From CBDFKJ01 sp965248805 (GTDB lineage: Bacteria; Pseudomonadota; Alphaproteobacteria; UBA6615), in the NCBI GenBank assembly GCA_965248805.1, contig CBDFKJ010000009.1, forward strand, positions 1,240,001 to 1,304,000: a stretch of DNA of 64,000 bases. Direction: 5' to 3'. Positions 1 to 9,240 of the stretch are shown piece after piece. The notes beneath the pieces are model-generated. The model was not told the DNA's origin and searched no databases. It saw only the letters and a program-made list of their open reading frames with translations. The position numbers and the translations under genes are program-made. Positions within the stretch are counted from its first letter, which is position 1, and each line of letters begins with the position of its first letter.

Positions 1-1229
1 CGGCTTGATGGCACGATCGTCACCGCGCCGCCGGTGTTCGTGGCCTTCGGCTGGGCGATCGGTCCGGGTGGCTTGTCGGTGGCCGACATCGACCCGGAAC
101 ATGGGTCATCCATTCTCTTGCCGAAGTAACCCTGATCCTGGTGCTATTCTCGGACGCCGCGCGGATCGACTTGAAGCGCCTGCTTGCCGACCACGATTTG
201 CCGCTACGGACGCTGCTGATCGGCATGCCGCTGACGATCCTGCTGGGAGCGGTGATGACGCTAGCCGTGTTGCCGGCAATGTCGGTGGCGAGTGCATTCC
301 TGCTCGCCGCCATCCTGGCCCCGACAGATGCGGCACTCGGCCAGTCGGTCGTTTCGAGCACCGCGGTTCCAGTGCGCATCCGCCAGGCGCTGAATGTCGA
401 AAGCGGACTCAATGATGGCATCGTCCTGCCGCTGGTGCTGATCTTCGCGATCTGGGCCGGCGCGCCGAACGAGACGGGCGGCGCATTGGGCATCGCCGGC
501 TTCGCGGCACTGCAGCTGACGGTCGGACCGGCCATCGGCATCGCGATGGGTCATGTTGGCGCCCGATTGATCGACGGCGCGGCACAGGCCAATTGGATCA
601 CCCCGCCGTTTCAGGGCATCGCCATTCTGGCCTTGGCGGTGGCGGCATTCGCCGGCGCCGAGGCGTTGGGCGGCAACGGCTTCATTGCCGCCTTCGACGG
701 CGGCATGGTGTTCGGTGGCACCGTGCGCCACCGCTGCGCATTTCTGTTCGAGTTCATGGAAACCGAGGGTCAGCTGCTCACGCTGCTTACGTTTCTGATC
801 TTCGGCGCGGCGATGTTGCCCGAAGGCCTGCATGCGCTGAGCCCGGCCGTGGTCGGCTTCGCGCTGCTGAGCCTGACGGTCGTGCGCATATTGCCCGTCG
901 CGCTGTCGCTGGCGCGCTCGGGACTATCGTGGCAGAGCACGGCGTTTGTGGGATGGTTCGGGCCGCGCGGGCTCGCCTCGATCCTGTTCGCGCTGTTGAT
1001 CCTCGATCGGCACCCGGTGCCCGGAGGCGAGACCATACTCGCTTGCGTCATCGTGACCGTAGCGCTCAGCACGCTCTTGCATGGCGTCAGTGCGGCGCCG
1101 GCGGCGCGGTGCTACGGCGCATTGATCGCGCGAACCGGCGAGTACGAGGAGAGCAAGCCGGTGTCGGAAATGCCGGTTCGGCACGGGTTCACCGCCGACC
1201 GCGCGGCCCTGCGCCAACGAATGCGCTGA
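1..1229 (+). pseudogene. Cation:proton antiporter (CPA1/NhaP type), 5'-partial and frameshifted
   Basis: The protein is a polytopic inner-membrane Na+(K+)/H+ antiporter. Hydrophobic helices fill the frame from 141 to 1229, and the LAAILAPTDAALGQ segment (about 298-339) with the following GLNDGI motif are hallmarks of CPA1 exchangers. The first 90 bases read in frame 1 (TAPPVFVAFGWAIGPGGL), as expected for the upstream helix, but this frame stops at 127. The matching continuation, HSLAEVTLILVLFSDAARID, is in frame 3, so an indel lies near 91-105. The true start lies before the window. The lesion could be a genuine mutation or a base-calling error. The family call is firm; ion specificity is unknown. 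Confidence 0.8.
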
Positions 1230-1270
1230 GACACCGGATAGATCCCCGACGCCTTCGCGCACATTCACCC

Positions 1271-1297
1271 AAAAAAGGGGCCGGAAGATCCGGCCCC
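1271..1297 (-). terminator. Rho-independent terminator of the PQQ dehydrogenase gene
   Basis: A perfect 8-bp stem (GGGGCCGG / CCGGCCCC, 1277-1284 and 1290-1297) encloses a 5-base loop. On the minus strand it is followed by six T residues (the A run at 1271-1276). It lies just past the stop of the leftward gene ending at 1324, and the + strand has no T tract, so it should act on the minus strand. Confidence 0.85.
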
Positions 1298-1323
1298 TAC
1301 AGCAAAGATGGCGATGGTCGTGT

Positions 1324-3138
1324 TTACAGTGCGAACACGAACATCATGTTCGACGGAGAGAAGTGCTCCAGGTAAGGCTTCTTCTTAATCGCGTGGCTGT
1401 CCGGCTTCGCTCCCGCCAGGACGGCGACGAACTGCTTGCCGCCAACCGAGTAGGTGACCGCCGGAGCCTTGATGGCGATACCGACATTGTAGCTCCATAC
1501 GACTTCCAGCGATTCCTCGTCGCGGGCCATGAAGTTGCCTTCATAGTCGCCATGGAAGATCAGTCCGCCGGCGGTCGCGAGAATGCCCTGATACGGACGC
1601 GTGTCGAATTCGACCTTGACCAAGATCTCTCCGGTCTTGACGTCGGCCGTCGCCAGCGAGCCGTGGCGTTCCAACGGAAAGTCGGTCTCGGCCGCCTGCA
1701 AATCCTGGCGTCCGACATAGCGATCGCGCGGCTTGCGCGTGCCGCCCTTGACGCCGATCGGGTATTCATGCTCGTCGACAACGGTGTTCTGCGAGCAGCC
1801 TTCGGTGGCCGGAACGTAGAGGACTTCCAGCCTGGGATTGTAGGCTGCCGGCATCCAGTTCTTTCCGCCCGGAACGGCCGGGCAGAATGTGGCGGTCGTG
1901 CCCATACGGGGCGCCGCGCCACGGTTGTAGGCCTGCACCGGCGTGGCCGGGTCGTAATTCAGCGGCAGGCCGGTCTTCTGATCGATGCCTTCGGTCCAAT
2001 TGACGACGTTCACATACTGCTTAGCGTACAGGAACTCGCCCGTGGCGCGGTCGAAACCATAAGTGTAGCCATTACGCGCTGCCCGAACCACGAGCTTACG
2101 CATGGCGCCGCCGACCTCGACTTCGACCAACTGTGCCTCGCCGATCTCGTCATAGTCATACGGATCGTTGGGCGTGAATTGGAAGTACCAATCCAGCGCG
2201 CCGCTGTCCGCATTCAGGACCATCAGACTGTCGGTATACAGGTTGTCACCGGGGCGAATTTCGGCGTCATAGTCGGGACCCGGATTGCCGGTGCCGTAGT
2301 AAATCAGGTTCAGATCGGGGTCGTAGACACCCATCTGCCAGATCGAGCCGCCGCCGTTTGCGTAGGCGCCCCAATCGTCAGTCCAGGTCTCGCCGCCGGG
2401 CTCATCCGGCGCGGCCGTTGTGAACGTCCGCCAAGCCTGTTGACCGGTGTTGAGATCGGTCGCATCGATCCAGCCACGAATGCCGTATTCGGCGCCCGCC
2501 GGGCCGACGATGGCCAGATCGCGCACGACCATCGGTGAAATCGTCAGTGTCTCGGCGATCGACGGGTCGGCAATCACGCGCTCCCATTCAATCTCGCCAG
2601 TGTCCTTACCGGTGGCAATCATGCGGCCATCGAGCGTGATGGAAATGATCTTGTCATCCCAGAAGGCAACGCCACGATTGTTGACGCCACAGCAGGCCAC
2701 GTCCGCGGCCCAGGCCTTGTCCGTACCCGGATCCATGACCCACGCAGGAACGGCCATTTTGCCGCTGTTGACATCGATCTTGTAGACCACGCCCCAGCCA
2801 TCCGGAACGTAGACGAAGCCGTCCTCAACCAGCGGCGTGCCTTCCAGCACGGCATATTCGAACCGACCCGCGCCGCCGACGCCGCCCAGCATGAACGAGA
2901 ACGCCGGTCCTAGGTCGTCGACATTGCTCTTGTTGATCTGGTCAAGCGCCGAGTACCGCCACCCGGCGTAGTTCTGGTGATGCAAGATCCAATTCTGCGG
3001 CTCAGCATCCGGATTGAGCATGCGCTCGTCGGTCATATCCGCCGCCGTTGCCGGCATTGCCGCCGATAGGGCGATCGCACCGCCCACGAGCGCAACGAGT
3101 GCGACCGCGGCAGTCGAAGCTTCGCGCTTTACTGTCAA
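1324..3138 (-). CDS. PQQ-dependent alcohol dehydrogenase (secreted quinoprotein)
   Basis: A periplasmic quinoprotein that oxidises alcohols with pyrroloquinoline quinone. At 604 residues it matches the single-domain methanol/ethanol dehydrogenase class. It has no C-terminal haem domain. Residues 1-33 form a Sec signal peptide ending in an Ala-rich cleavage site. A vicinal Cys149-Cys150 pair in the sequence ACCGVNNRG is the PQQ-stacking disulfide typical of this family, and the YGTGNPGPD and RPGDN stretches belong to the metal/PQQ site. W-rich propeller repeats follow. The start is TTG at 3138, chosen because a strong GGAGGAAA ribosome site precedes it and the signal peptide begins there. I could not decide whether the metal is calcium or a lanthanide. 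A terminator follows the gene. Confidence 0.88.
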   Translation of the reverse strand: MTVKREASTAAVALVALVGGAIALSAAMPATAADMTDERMLNPDAEPQNWILHHQNYAGWRYSALDQINKSNVDDLGPAFSFMLGGVGGAGRFEYAVLEGTPLVEDGFVYVPDGWGVVYKIDVNSGKMAVPAWVMDPGTDKAWAADVACCGVNNRGVAFWDDKIISITLDGRMIATGKDTGEIEWERVIADPSIAETLTISPMVVRDLAIVGPAGAEYGIRGWIDATDLNTGQQAWRTFTTAAPDEPGGETWTDDWGAYANGGGSIWQMGVYDPDLNLIYYGTGNPGPDYDAEIRPGDNLYTDSLMVLNADSGALDWYFQFTPNDPYDYDEIGEAQLVEVEVGGAMRKLVVRAARNGYTYGFDRATGEFLYAKQYVNVVNWTEGIDQKTGLPLNYDPATPVQAYNRGAAPRMGTTATFCPAVPGGKNWMPAAYNPRLEVLYVPATEGCSQNTVVDEHEYPIGVKGGTRKPRDRYVGRQDLQAAETDFPLERHGSLATADVKTGEILVKVEFDTRPYQGILATAGGLIFHGDYEGNFMARDEESLEVVWSYNVGIAIKAPAVTYSVGGKQFVAVLAGAKPDSHAIKKKPYLEHFSPSNMMFVFAL

Positions 3139-3144
3139 TCAGGA

Positions 3145-3152
3145 TTTCCTCC
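3145..3152 (-). promoter_or_regulatory. Strong ribosome binding site for a TTG start
   Basis: The minus strand reads GGAGGAAA six bases before TTG at 3138. This decides the start of the quinoprotein, since no ATG lies at the head of the signal peptide. Confidence 0.7.
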
Positions 3153-3588
3153 AGATTTCATGCGCTCCCCATAGTTATTATTGAACACGTCACGGCTTCG
3201 ACGGGTTGCCGGCGCCTCCCCGTTGGTTGACGCGCTGTGTATGGAGAACACGCGATCCTAGGATTGCTGCGACGGGAAGGTCAAGGTCTTCCCGTCGACT
3301 GCGCACCGAGCGAAGCGCGGTCTTGCGCGAGTGTTGGCCACAAGGCCTAGACGCGGTCGCGTGGAACTGTTTCCGTCCATGTCTGCGTGTGAACCAGCTC
3401 ATCGCCGTCAAACGCGTGCAAACTAGAATTGATGTAAAACGTCGACTCATCTGCGTGCACGACGTTCGTGACCTCGATCTTGACATTCAAGTTGTCGGCC
3501 CGTCCGAACTCGACCGTGGCGCGATTCTCCACGCGTGCCGACAGGGGATCGTCGTCGGCGATCGTCAACGTGCACACAAGGTTTGAGC

Positions 3589-4688
3589 CGTGCCTATCCG
3601 GTTAATTCGTACACCCACTACATGTAGGATGCTTCCACTCGCCGGAATATAGCTCGGCGTAGGTTGGAGCCTCGGCCTCTCCTGCGATTCCGAGCAATGA
3701 GCGGAAGGCGTTGAACGGGTAAAACCGCCTGTTGAAGCGGAACGTGAACTCATTGAGGTAGGCTTGTAGATGCTTTGCGCTCACGCCATGGTGGATGCCA
3801 CTGAGCCAATTCTTCAGGTTGCTGAAGACGAGGTGGATGATCGGCATGAACTCTTCGGCCACCTCGGGGTCGCCGCATTCGGCAATGGCGTGGTGATCAT
3901 AGCCGCGTGTCCGCAAGCTGCCATAGCCACTCCAATCGTCGGTGACGATCAGCGACCCCGGCATAACGGCGTTCTCGACGAAGCCACATAGCGAATCGGC
4001 GCTGCGGTCGGCAGCGACGGACAGCCGCACGCGCCCGGCGTAGCGGCCATCCTTCCGCTTGTCCTGCGCGGTGCCGGGCTCCCTGTGGCTGACTTCGACG
4101 GCAGCAGCCACCAGCGTCTTGTGGTGAACGCCTCGGCCTTCACCACGCATCCGGCCTCCAACATAGGTTTCGTCCACCTCGACATGCTCTCCTGCCCTGG
4201 CACCGATCCGATCCTGATCGGGCCGCACCATACCCGCGCGGAGCTTATGCAGGATGCCGAAGGCGGTTTCGTACCGCGTCAGCCCAAGCTGCCGCTGAAA
4301 CTGCACCGCCGACATGCCCGGCGTCTGGCTGGCGACCAGATAGGCGGCCCAAAACCACGTGCTCAAAGGCGTGTGGCTGCGCTCCATGACCGTGCCGACG
4401 GTCAATCCCGTCTGGCGGCGGCAAGCGCGACAGGTCAGGACGCCAGGCCGCGTGGCGATGCGGAAAGGTTCACCCACGACGCCGCAGCGCGGGCAGGCGA
4501 ACCCGTCACCCCAGCGAGCCCTTTCCAGGTAGGCGGCGCACGCCGCATCGTCGGAGAAAAGTCGCTGAAACTCGGGGAGGGATTGCGGGAAGGGCAGGTC
4601 GGTGCGGTCGAGAACGTCCATGACCCACTATCCGTTGTACGCACACAACCTATCCCTAGTGGGTGTATGCGTCAAGCGGATAGGCACG
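3589..4688. mobile_element. IS1595-family insertion sequence, copy 1 (1100 bp)
   Basis: The ends are 12-bp inverted repeats (CGTGCCTATCCG at 3589 and its complement ending at 4688). An exact 8-bp duplication, GTTTGAGC, flanks it at 3581-3588 and 4689-4696; 8 bp is the usual target duplication of this family. One minus-strand transposase gene fills the element. A second copy lies at 48036-49134. The element interrupts the CocE-like remnant. Confidence 0.92.
3602..4621 (-). CDS. IS1595-family (ISXO2-like) transposase
   Basis: A DDE-type transposase of 339 residues that catalyses movement of the surrounding IS. A zinc ribbon is visible near the N-terminus (CPRCG ... CRAC). The ISXO2-like catalytic core contains VDETYVGG (first Asp), TDDWSGYG (second Asp) and the conserved SNLKNWLSGIHHGV segment. 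The C-terminal AYLNEFTFRFNRR stretch is also typical. The reading frame is complete and lies wholly within the inverted repeats. It is nearly identical to the copy at 48 kb except at the extreme C-terminus. Confidence 0.93.
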   Translation of the reverse strand: MDVLDRTDLPFPQSLPEFQRLFSDDAACAAYLERARWGDGFACPRCGVVGEPFRIATRPGVLTCRACRRQTGLTVGTVMERSHTPLSTWFWAAYLVASQTPGMSAVQFQRQLGLTRYETAFGILHKLRAGMVRPDQDRIGARAGEHVEVDETYVGGRMRGEGRGVHHKTLVAAAVEVSHREPGTAQDKRKDGRYAGRVRLSVAADRSADSLCGFVENAVMPGSLIVTDDWSGYGSLRTRGYDHHAIAECGDPEVAEEFMPIIHLVFSNLKNWLSGIHHGVSAKHLQAYLNEFTFRFNRRFYPFNAFRSLLGIAGEAEAPTYAELYSGEWKHPTCSGCTN

Positions 4689-4803
4689 GTTTGAGCCATA
4701 CTCCCAGCCACTGCGATTGTTGCGCACGCGTCCGGCATCGACGCGCTTGACGACCTCAACGATGCCGGCGCCGTAGTCCCTGATCCGCTCGGCCGCCGCC
4801 GAT

Positions 4804-5772
4804 GTGGCCGGACTGCTGGACGGCGAGCCTAGCGACTGGGTGTTCGTCGACAATGCCACCAGCGCCGCCAACATCGTTGCTGCGTCCTTGCCCCTGCAGC
4901 CGGGCGACGAAGTGCTGACCACCGATCAAGTCTATGGCGCCGTGCGCAACGCACTGCGTCACTACACCGCACGAGCTGGGGCGAGGCTTGTCGAAGCGAA
5001 GGTGCCCATACCCGTGCACAGTGAGAACGATATCGTCGGCGCGTTGACCGACAGCCTAACCGACCGCACAAGGGCTATGTTCATCGATCATGTGGCCTCG
5101 CGCAGCGCGGTCGTGTTTCCGGTGGGACGCATCGCCGAGCTTTGCCGCAATCGCGGCATTCCAGTTTTCGTCGACGGTGCGCATGCGCCCGGTATGCTCG
5201 ATATCGATGTCGCAGCGCTGGGCGTGGATTACTTCGTCGGCATCGGTCACAAGTGGCTCGGCGCGCCGCATGGCTGCGGCTTGTTTTGGTGCCGCGCCGA
5301 TCGGCAGGCGACTTTGCACCCACTGGTCATATCGCACGGGTATGGCCTTGGCTTCACAGCGGAGTTCGACTGGGTGGGCACGCGTGATCCCAGCGCCTGG
5401 CTCAGCGTCGGGGCAGCGATCGATTGTCACCGAATGCATGGCGGCGCCCGACTGCGCCGCTGCAGCCATGAACTGGCGGTGTCCGCCGCACAGGATCTGG
5501 CAGCGACGTACGAGACCGAATCCTCCGCGCCACCGGAGATGATCGGCAGCATGGCCGCAGTACGTTTGCCAACGAAGCGGCCGGCACAGTTTGGGGAGGC
5601 GCGGCGACTGCAGGTCGAACTGAGTGCGCGCTTCGGCGTCGAAGCCTCGATCGTGCCCATCGACGAACGGTGCTGGCTGCGCGTCTCCGCCAGCGTTTAC
5701 AACGAGCTGTCCGATTTCCAGACCGCAGGCCGCGCCGCCGCCGCATTGGTCACAGGGTTGGACGATGGCTGA
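4804..5772 (+). CDS. Class V aminotransferase (isopenicillin-N epimerase-like), N-terminally truncated
   Basis: A PLP enzyme of the aminotransferase class V / cysteine-desulfurase superfamily. The PLP-binding lysine is in GIGHKWLGAPHGCGLFW, and FVDNATSAANI and VFVDGAHAPGMLD match the cofactor pocket. Full-length relatives have about 60-70 more N-terminal residues. Here homology begins around LIRSAAADVAGLL, close to 4777, where the sequence abuts the CocE remnant, so the gene has lost its 5' end. The first usable start in frame is GTG at 4804. Its stop overlaps the start of the sulfatase gene by 8 bases, suggesting former operon coupling. It may be non-functional. The substrate is unknown. Confidence 0.75.
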   Translation: MAGLLDGEPSDWVFVDNATSAANIVAASLPLQPGDEVLTTDQVYGAVRNALRHYTARAGARLVEAKVPIPVHSENDIVGALTDSLTDRTRAMFIDHVASRSAVVFPVGRIAELCRNRGIPVFVDGAHAPGMLDIDVAALGVDYFVGIGHKWLGAPHGCGLFWCRADRQATLHPLVISHGYGLGFTAEFDWVGTRDPSAWLSVGAAIDCHRMHGGARLRRCSHELAVSAAQDLAATYETESSAPPEMIGSMAAVRLPTKRPAQFGEARRLQVELSARFGVEASIVPIDERCWLRVSASVYNELSDFQTAGRAAAALVTGLDDG

Positions 5773-7252
5773 GTCGCGCCCCAACATTATTCTTCTGCTG
5801 CCGGATCAACTGCGCTGGGATTTCCTGGGATGTTACGGCGCGTCATTCGCCGACACGCCCGCCATCGACACGCTGGCGGCAGGCGGGATCCGATACAAGC
5901 GTGCGATCTCGCCGCATCCGCTATGCATTCCCGCGCGCGCGTCGCTGCTCACCGGCCAAAATGCGTTGGCAACCGGCGTTCTGACCAACGGCACGTGGCT
6001 GCGCCCGGATCACGCAGTGTGTGGCATGCCCACCTTCGCCGAGATCCTCGCCGCGTTCGGCTATCAGACCGCCGCGATCGGCAAGATGCATTTCATCCCC
6101 TGGGACATCGGCGAAGGTTTCGGCCATCGGCGCATCGCCGAGGACAAGCGCCATGTCCACATCCGCGACGACTACGCCGATTACTTGGCCACGCACGGTC
6201 TGACGAAACTGCGCGGAGTCGAGGAGGATGGCTATCGCGAACATCTGATGGCGTCGATCTCGCCGCTGCCCGAGCGGCACCAGGTCGACACATGGGTCGG
6301 CGATGAAAGCGTGCGGTTTATCGACGACCGCGGCGGCGACGGACCGTTTCTATTGATGGTCGGATTTCCGGGACCGCACGATCCCTACAACCCGCCCGCA
6401 GATTGGGCCGCGCGCTTCGATGCCGGTGCGATGCCGGCGCCATTCCAACCAACGCAGGCGTCCGCGACGTTCCGCGCCGGCCAGATCGCGGTGCATCGCG
6501 ACGGTTCGGCCATGGTCGACCTCACCGACTTTCCGGATCGCGCCAAGCGCCGGATTCGCGCGCACTATTCGGCATTGACCGCCTTGATCGATCGCCAGGT
6601 CGGGCGCATCATCGATGCCCTCGAACGCAATCATCTGTCTCAGAACACGATTGTCGTGTTGACCTCCGATCACGGCGACCTGCTGGGCGACTTCGATCTG
6701 ATCGGCAAGAACAATTTCTTTGAGTCCTCAATCCACGTGCCGTTGATTGTGCGAACGCCGCAGGCGGCGGGTGAGCGCACGTGCGACTCAGTGGTCACGT
6801 TGACGGATCTGTTCGCCACCATCCTCGGGTTCGCAGGCATTGCCGGAGCCGACGACACCGACTCGATTGCGCTGCCGCAATTGGATTTGGGCAACAGGCA
6901 ACGAAGGCATGCCCTGGGCGCCCTCGGGATCGGCACGATAATCATGGATGCACGCTACAAGTTGGCGCGCTATGCCAACGGCGTGGCGACACAGTACGAC
7001 ATCGTGGAAGACCCGATGGAGCAGAATAATCTGATCGATGATCCCGCACTTGCGCTGGTTCGGCGCGAGCTGGAAGGCCTAATAGTGAGAGACCTGCTGC
7101 GCGCGCGCAAGCGAGGCGATCGCGATAAGACCTACACTTGCGCCACCATGTCGCCGGACCATCCGTCGCACACGCGGGGCTGGGTCCGCCCTTATCCTGT
7201 CGGCGATGCTTTGGCTCAGGAGATCTCGCCCATGCCGGCGGCACCACGCTGA
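5765..7252 (+). CDS. Sulfatase (arylsulfatase/choline-sulfatase-like, type I)
   Basis: A 495-residue type I sulfatase that hydrolyses sulfate esters. The maturation motif C54-x-P-x-R58 in PLCIPARASLLTG is present; its Cys would be converted to formylglycine. Metal-binding segments are visible at the N-terminus (LLLPDQLRWDFLG) and in the core (TSDHGDLLGDFDLIGKNNF), and the HDPYNPP segment is sulfatase-like. No signal peptide is apparent, suggesting a cytoplasmic enzyme, as for choline-sulfatase-like members. ATG at 5765 was chosen because homology starts at SRPNIILLLPDQ and it overlaps the upstream stop. The gene is intact and is followed 8 bases later by the next gene of the cluster. Confidence 0.88.
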   Translation: MAESRPNIILLLPDQLRWDFLGCYGASFADTPAIDTLAAGGIRYKRAISPHPLCIPARASLLTGQNALATGVLTNGTWLRPDHAVCGMPTFAEILAAFGYQTAAIGKMHFIPWDIGEGFGHRRIAEDKRHVHIRDDYADYLATHGLTKLRGVEEDGYREHLMASISPLPERHQVDTWVGDESVRFIDDRGGDGPFLLMVGFPGPHDPYNPPADWAARFDAGAMPAPFQPTQASATFRAGQIAVHRDGSAMVDLTDFPDRAKRRIRAHYSALTALIDRQVGRIIDALERNHLSQNTIVVLTSDHGDLLGDFDLIGKNNFFESSIHVPLIVRTPQAAGERTCDSVVTLTDLFATILGFAGIAGADDTDSIALPQLDLGNRQRRHALGALGIGTIIMDARYKLARYANGVATQYDIVEDPMEQNNLIDDPALALVRRELEGLIVRDLLRARKRGDRDKTYTCATMSPDHPSHTRGWVRPYPVGDALAQEISPMPAAPR

Positions 7253-7260
7253 TTCGACAG

Positions 7261-8061
7261 ATGCGCGTTGTCATCACAGGTGCGGCCGGCAATGTCGGTC
7301 AAGTCCTGCGTCAGGGGCTACGCGGCGCCTACGCCGATCTCGTGCTCAGCGATATCAGGCCGCCCGCTGCGCCTGCGGAAGGCGAGACATGGGAAACGCT
7401 CGACATCCAGAAGCCGGCGCAGCTCGACCGGGTGTTCGCCGGCGCCGATGTCGTCGTCCATCTTGCCGCCGCCTCGCTCGAGGCGCCCTGGGCGCAAATC
7501 CAAGGCATCAACATTGACGGCACGTGGAACGTGTTCGATGCCGCGCGCCGCACCAGCGTCGGCCGCGTCGTTTTCGCCAGCTCCAACCACGTCACCGGCT
7601 ACTATCGGCGCGATCGGCGCATCGGGCCTGACACTCCCTTGCGTCCCGACAGTCGCTACGGCGTCAGCAAGACGTTCGGCGAAGCGCTCGCACGCATGCA
7701 CGCCGACAAGTACGGCATGAGCGTCATATGTATCCGCATCGGCTCCTGCCAGCAACGGCCGAAGGACGCGCGCATGCTCAGCACCTGGCTCAGCCACGAC
7801 GATACCGTGCGCCTGTTCCGGTGCGCGATTGATGCGCCTGGCATTCACTTCCACACCGTCTATGGCGTGTCGGCCAATGACCGAAGCTTCTGGGATGATG
7901 CCGGAAATGCCGCGCTGGGTTACGAACCCGCGGACAATGCGGAGGACTTCGCAGCGACCGTTCTGGCGAGGCCGAAGGGAGAGCCCGCGTTGGAGCGCCT
8001 GTTTCAGGGTGGCAGCTTTTGCGCCGCCGAATTCACCGGCGACCCCGATGGTATCGACTAA
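7261..8061 (+). CDS. NAD-dependent epimerase/dehydratase, uronate-dehydrogenase-like
   Basis: A 266-residue short-chain-type Rossmann enzyme. The nucleotide-binding GAAGNVG is at residues 7-13, SSNH follows the central strand, and the catalytic pair is in YGVSK. The overall layout and short length resemble uronate dehydrogenase, which oxidises uronic acids to aldarolactones with NAD+. The ATG at 7261 places the Rossmann motif at the usual position; longer in-frame upstream sequence overlaps the sulfatase. Only 8 bases separate it from the sulfatase stop, so co-transcription is likely. A role in removing uronate from sulfated sugars would fit the neighbouring sulfatase, but that is inference. 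Confidence 0.82.
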   Translation: MRVVITGAAGNVGQVLRQGLRGAYADLVLSDIRPPAAPAEGETWETLDIQKPAQLDRVFAGADVVVHLAAASLEAPWAQIQGINIDGTWNVFDAARRTSVGRVVFASSNHVTGYYRRDRRIGPDTPLRPDSRYGVSKTFGEALARMHADKYGMSVICIRIGSCQQRPKDARMLSTWLSHDDTVRLFRCAIDAPGIHFHTVYGVSANDRSFWDDAGNAALGYEPADNAEDFAATVLARPKGEPALERLFQGGSFCAAEFTGDPDGID

Positions 8062-8122
8062 GCGGTGAACTTGATCGACAATGCGGTCGGCCACCGGTCC
8101 ATATGCAGAACGGGAGACATCG

Positions 8123-8601
8123 TTGAATTCCAATTCGCCCCCGGCGACTGACGCCGCGACCGTGAGTGCGCGCTTGGGCACGGGCTACCCGAAGCCCTTC
8201 GACGCACCATGCGCGCAACGTGAGAAGCGCATGCTTGGCGAGCCTTCGGGCTGCAGCACTTCGGCGTCAATCTGGTGACGCTGCCGCCGGGTTGCTGGTC
8301 GTCGCAACGGCATTGGCACAGCCACGAGGACGAGTGGGTCTATGTGCTGTCCGGCGCGCCGACGCTGGTGAGCGACGACGGAGAGACCGAACTCGCGCCC
8401 GGCATGTGTGCCGGCTTTCGCGCCGGCGTCGAAAACGGGCATCATCTGGTCAACCGCACCGACGCGACTGTGACCTACCTGGAAATCGGCAGCCGCGATC
8501 GCAATGATGGCTGCTACTACTCCGACATCGACATGCAGATCCTGAACCGTGGACACGACGGCGCGTTCACGCACCGCAACGGCGAGCCATACCCGCGATG
8601 A
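8123..8601 (+). pseudogene. Cupin-domain protein, frameshifted
   Basis: The N-terminal half starts at TTG 8123 after a GGGAGA ribosome site and reads in one frame to about 8240. The cupin core then continues in another frame (GLQHFGVNLVTLPPG ... HWHSHEDEWVYVLSG ... SDIDMQILN). The metal-binding H-x-H motif HWHSHEDE and a downstream His (GHHLVN) are intact. One indel near 8238-8250 separates the halves. Together they would make a single-domain cupin of about 158 residues. An ATG at 8275 could express the core without its first 50 residues. Its stop overlaps the nitrile hydratase alpha start (ATGA). Confidence 0.75.
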
Positions 8602-9240
8602 CCGACCACGACTCGCGCACCGTGCAGCAGATCCAGCGCGAGCTGCACAGTCATCTGCCGTCGGAACCGGCGCTGCGCGTCAAAGCGCTGGAGAGTCTGC
8701 TGGGGCATGGTCGATCCCGCGACAATCGATCGCTGGATCGAGGTGTACAGGGAAGAGATCGGGCCGAAGCGTGGCGCGCAAGTCGTCGCGCGCGCCTGGA
8801 CCGATCCGCCATTCAGGGCGCGGCTGATTGCCGACGCCGCCGTCGCCGTCACCGAGATGGGCCTCGCCGCGTGGGCGACCGGGCATCTGATAGCGGTCGA
8901 GAACACAGATCACGTCCACAACATCGTCGTCTGCACGCTATGTTCCTGCTATCCGATCTGGAGCCTCGGCATCCCACCGACTTGGTACAAGATGGCGGCG
9001 TATCGTTCCCGCGTCGTGCGCGATCCGCGCGGCGCCCTTGAAGAGTTCGGCGTCCGGCTCGATGACGGTGTCGAGGTGCGCGTGTGGGACAGTACCTCGG
9101 AGCTGCGTTATTTGGTGGTGCCGCAACGGCCGTCCGGCACAGTGGATTGGGATGCGGTGCGGCTCGCGCGCATCGTCACGCGCAACGCGATGATCGGCAC
9201 CGAGCGTGACTTGTCGGCGGCACAAGCCGTGGCCGAGTGA
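8598..9240 (+). pseudogene. Nitrile hydratase alpha subunit (cobalt type), frameshifted
   Basis: Nitrile hydratase converts nitriles to amides. The alpha subunit carries the metal in the motif V-C-T-L-C-S-C-Y, seen here as VCTLCSCYPIWSLG near 8930-8970. Thr and Tyr at the variable positions are those of the cobalt enzymes rather than the iron enzymes. The N-terminus (TDHDSRTVQQIQREL ... ALESLL) is in a different frame from the rest (VDPATIDRWIEVYREEIGP onward), with an indel and probably a few lost codons near 8700-8707. Translation from ATG 8707 would lack about 36 residues. The gene overlaps its neighbours on both sides, as in an operon. Confidence 0.82.

Larger units (their letters stand above)
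3347..4785 (-). pseudogene. CocE/NonD-family hydrolase, C-terminal remnant split by an IS
   Basis: Two minus-strand pieces belong to one gene. The piece at about 4697-4785 encodes IRDYGAGIVEVVKRVDAGR, and the piece at 3347-3588 encodes ADDDPLSARVENRATVEFG and ends WTETVPRDRV-stop. Together they resemble the C-terminal domain of CocE/NonD (X-Pro dipeptidyl-peptidase-like) hydrolases. The IS1595 element lies between them with an 8-bp target duplication, and reading across it is continuous. The catalytic alpha/beta-hydrolase domain is absent: beyond about 4785 the DNA belongs to a + strand aminotransferase, so a deletion or rearrangement had already removed most of the gene. It cannot be functional. 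The family assignment rests on my recollection of motif order. Confidence 0.6.

Noticed and set aside
1324..3138. Calling the quinoprotein a lanthanide-dependent (XoxF-type) dehydrogenase
   Set aside because: I could not place the extra metal-binding aspartate with certainty by eye, so the metal is left open.
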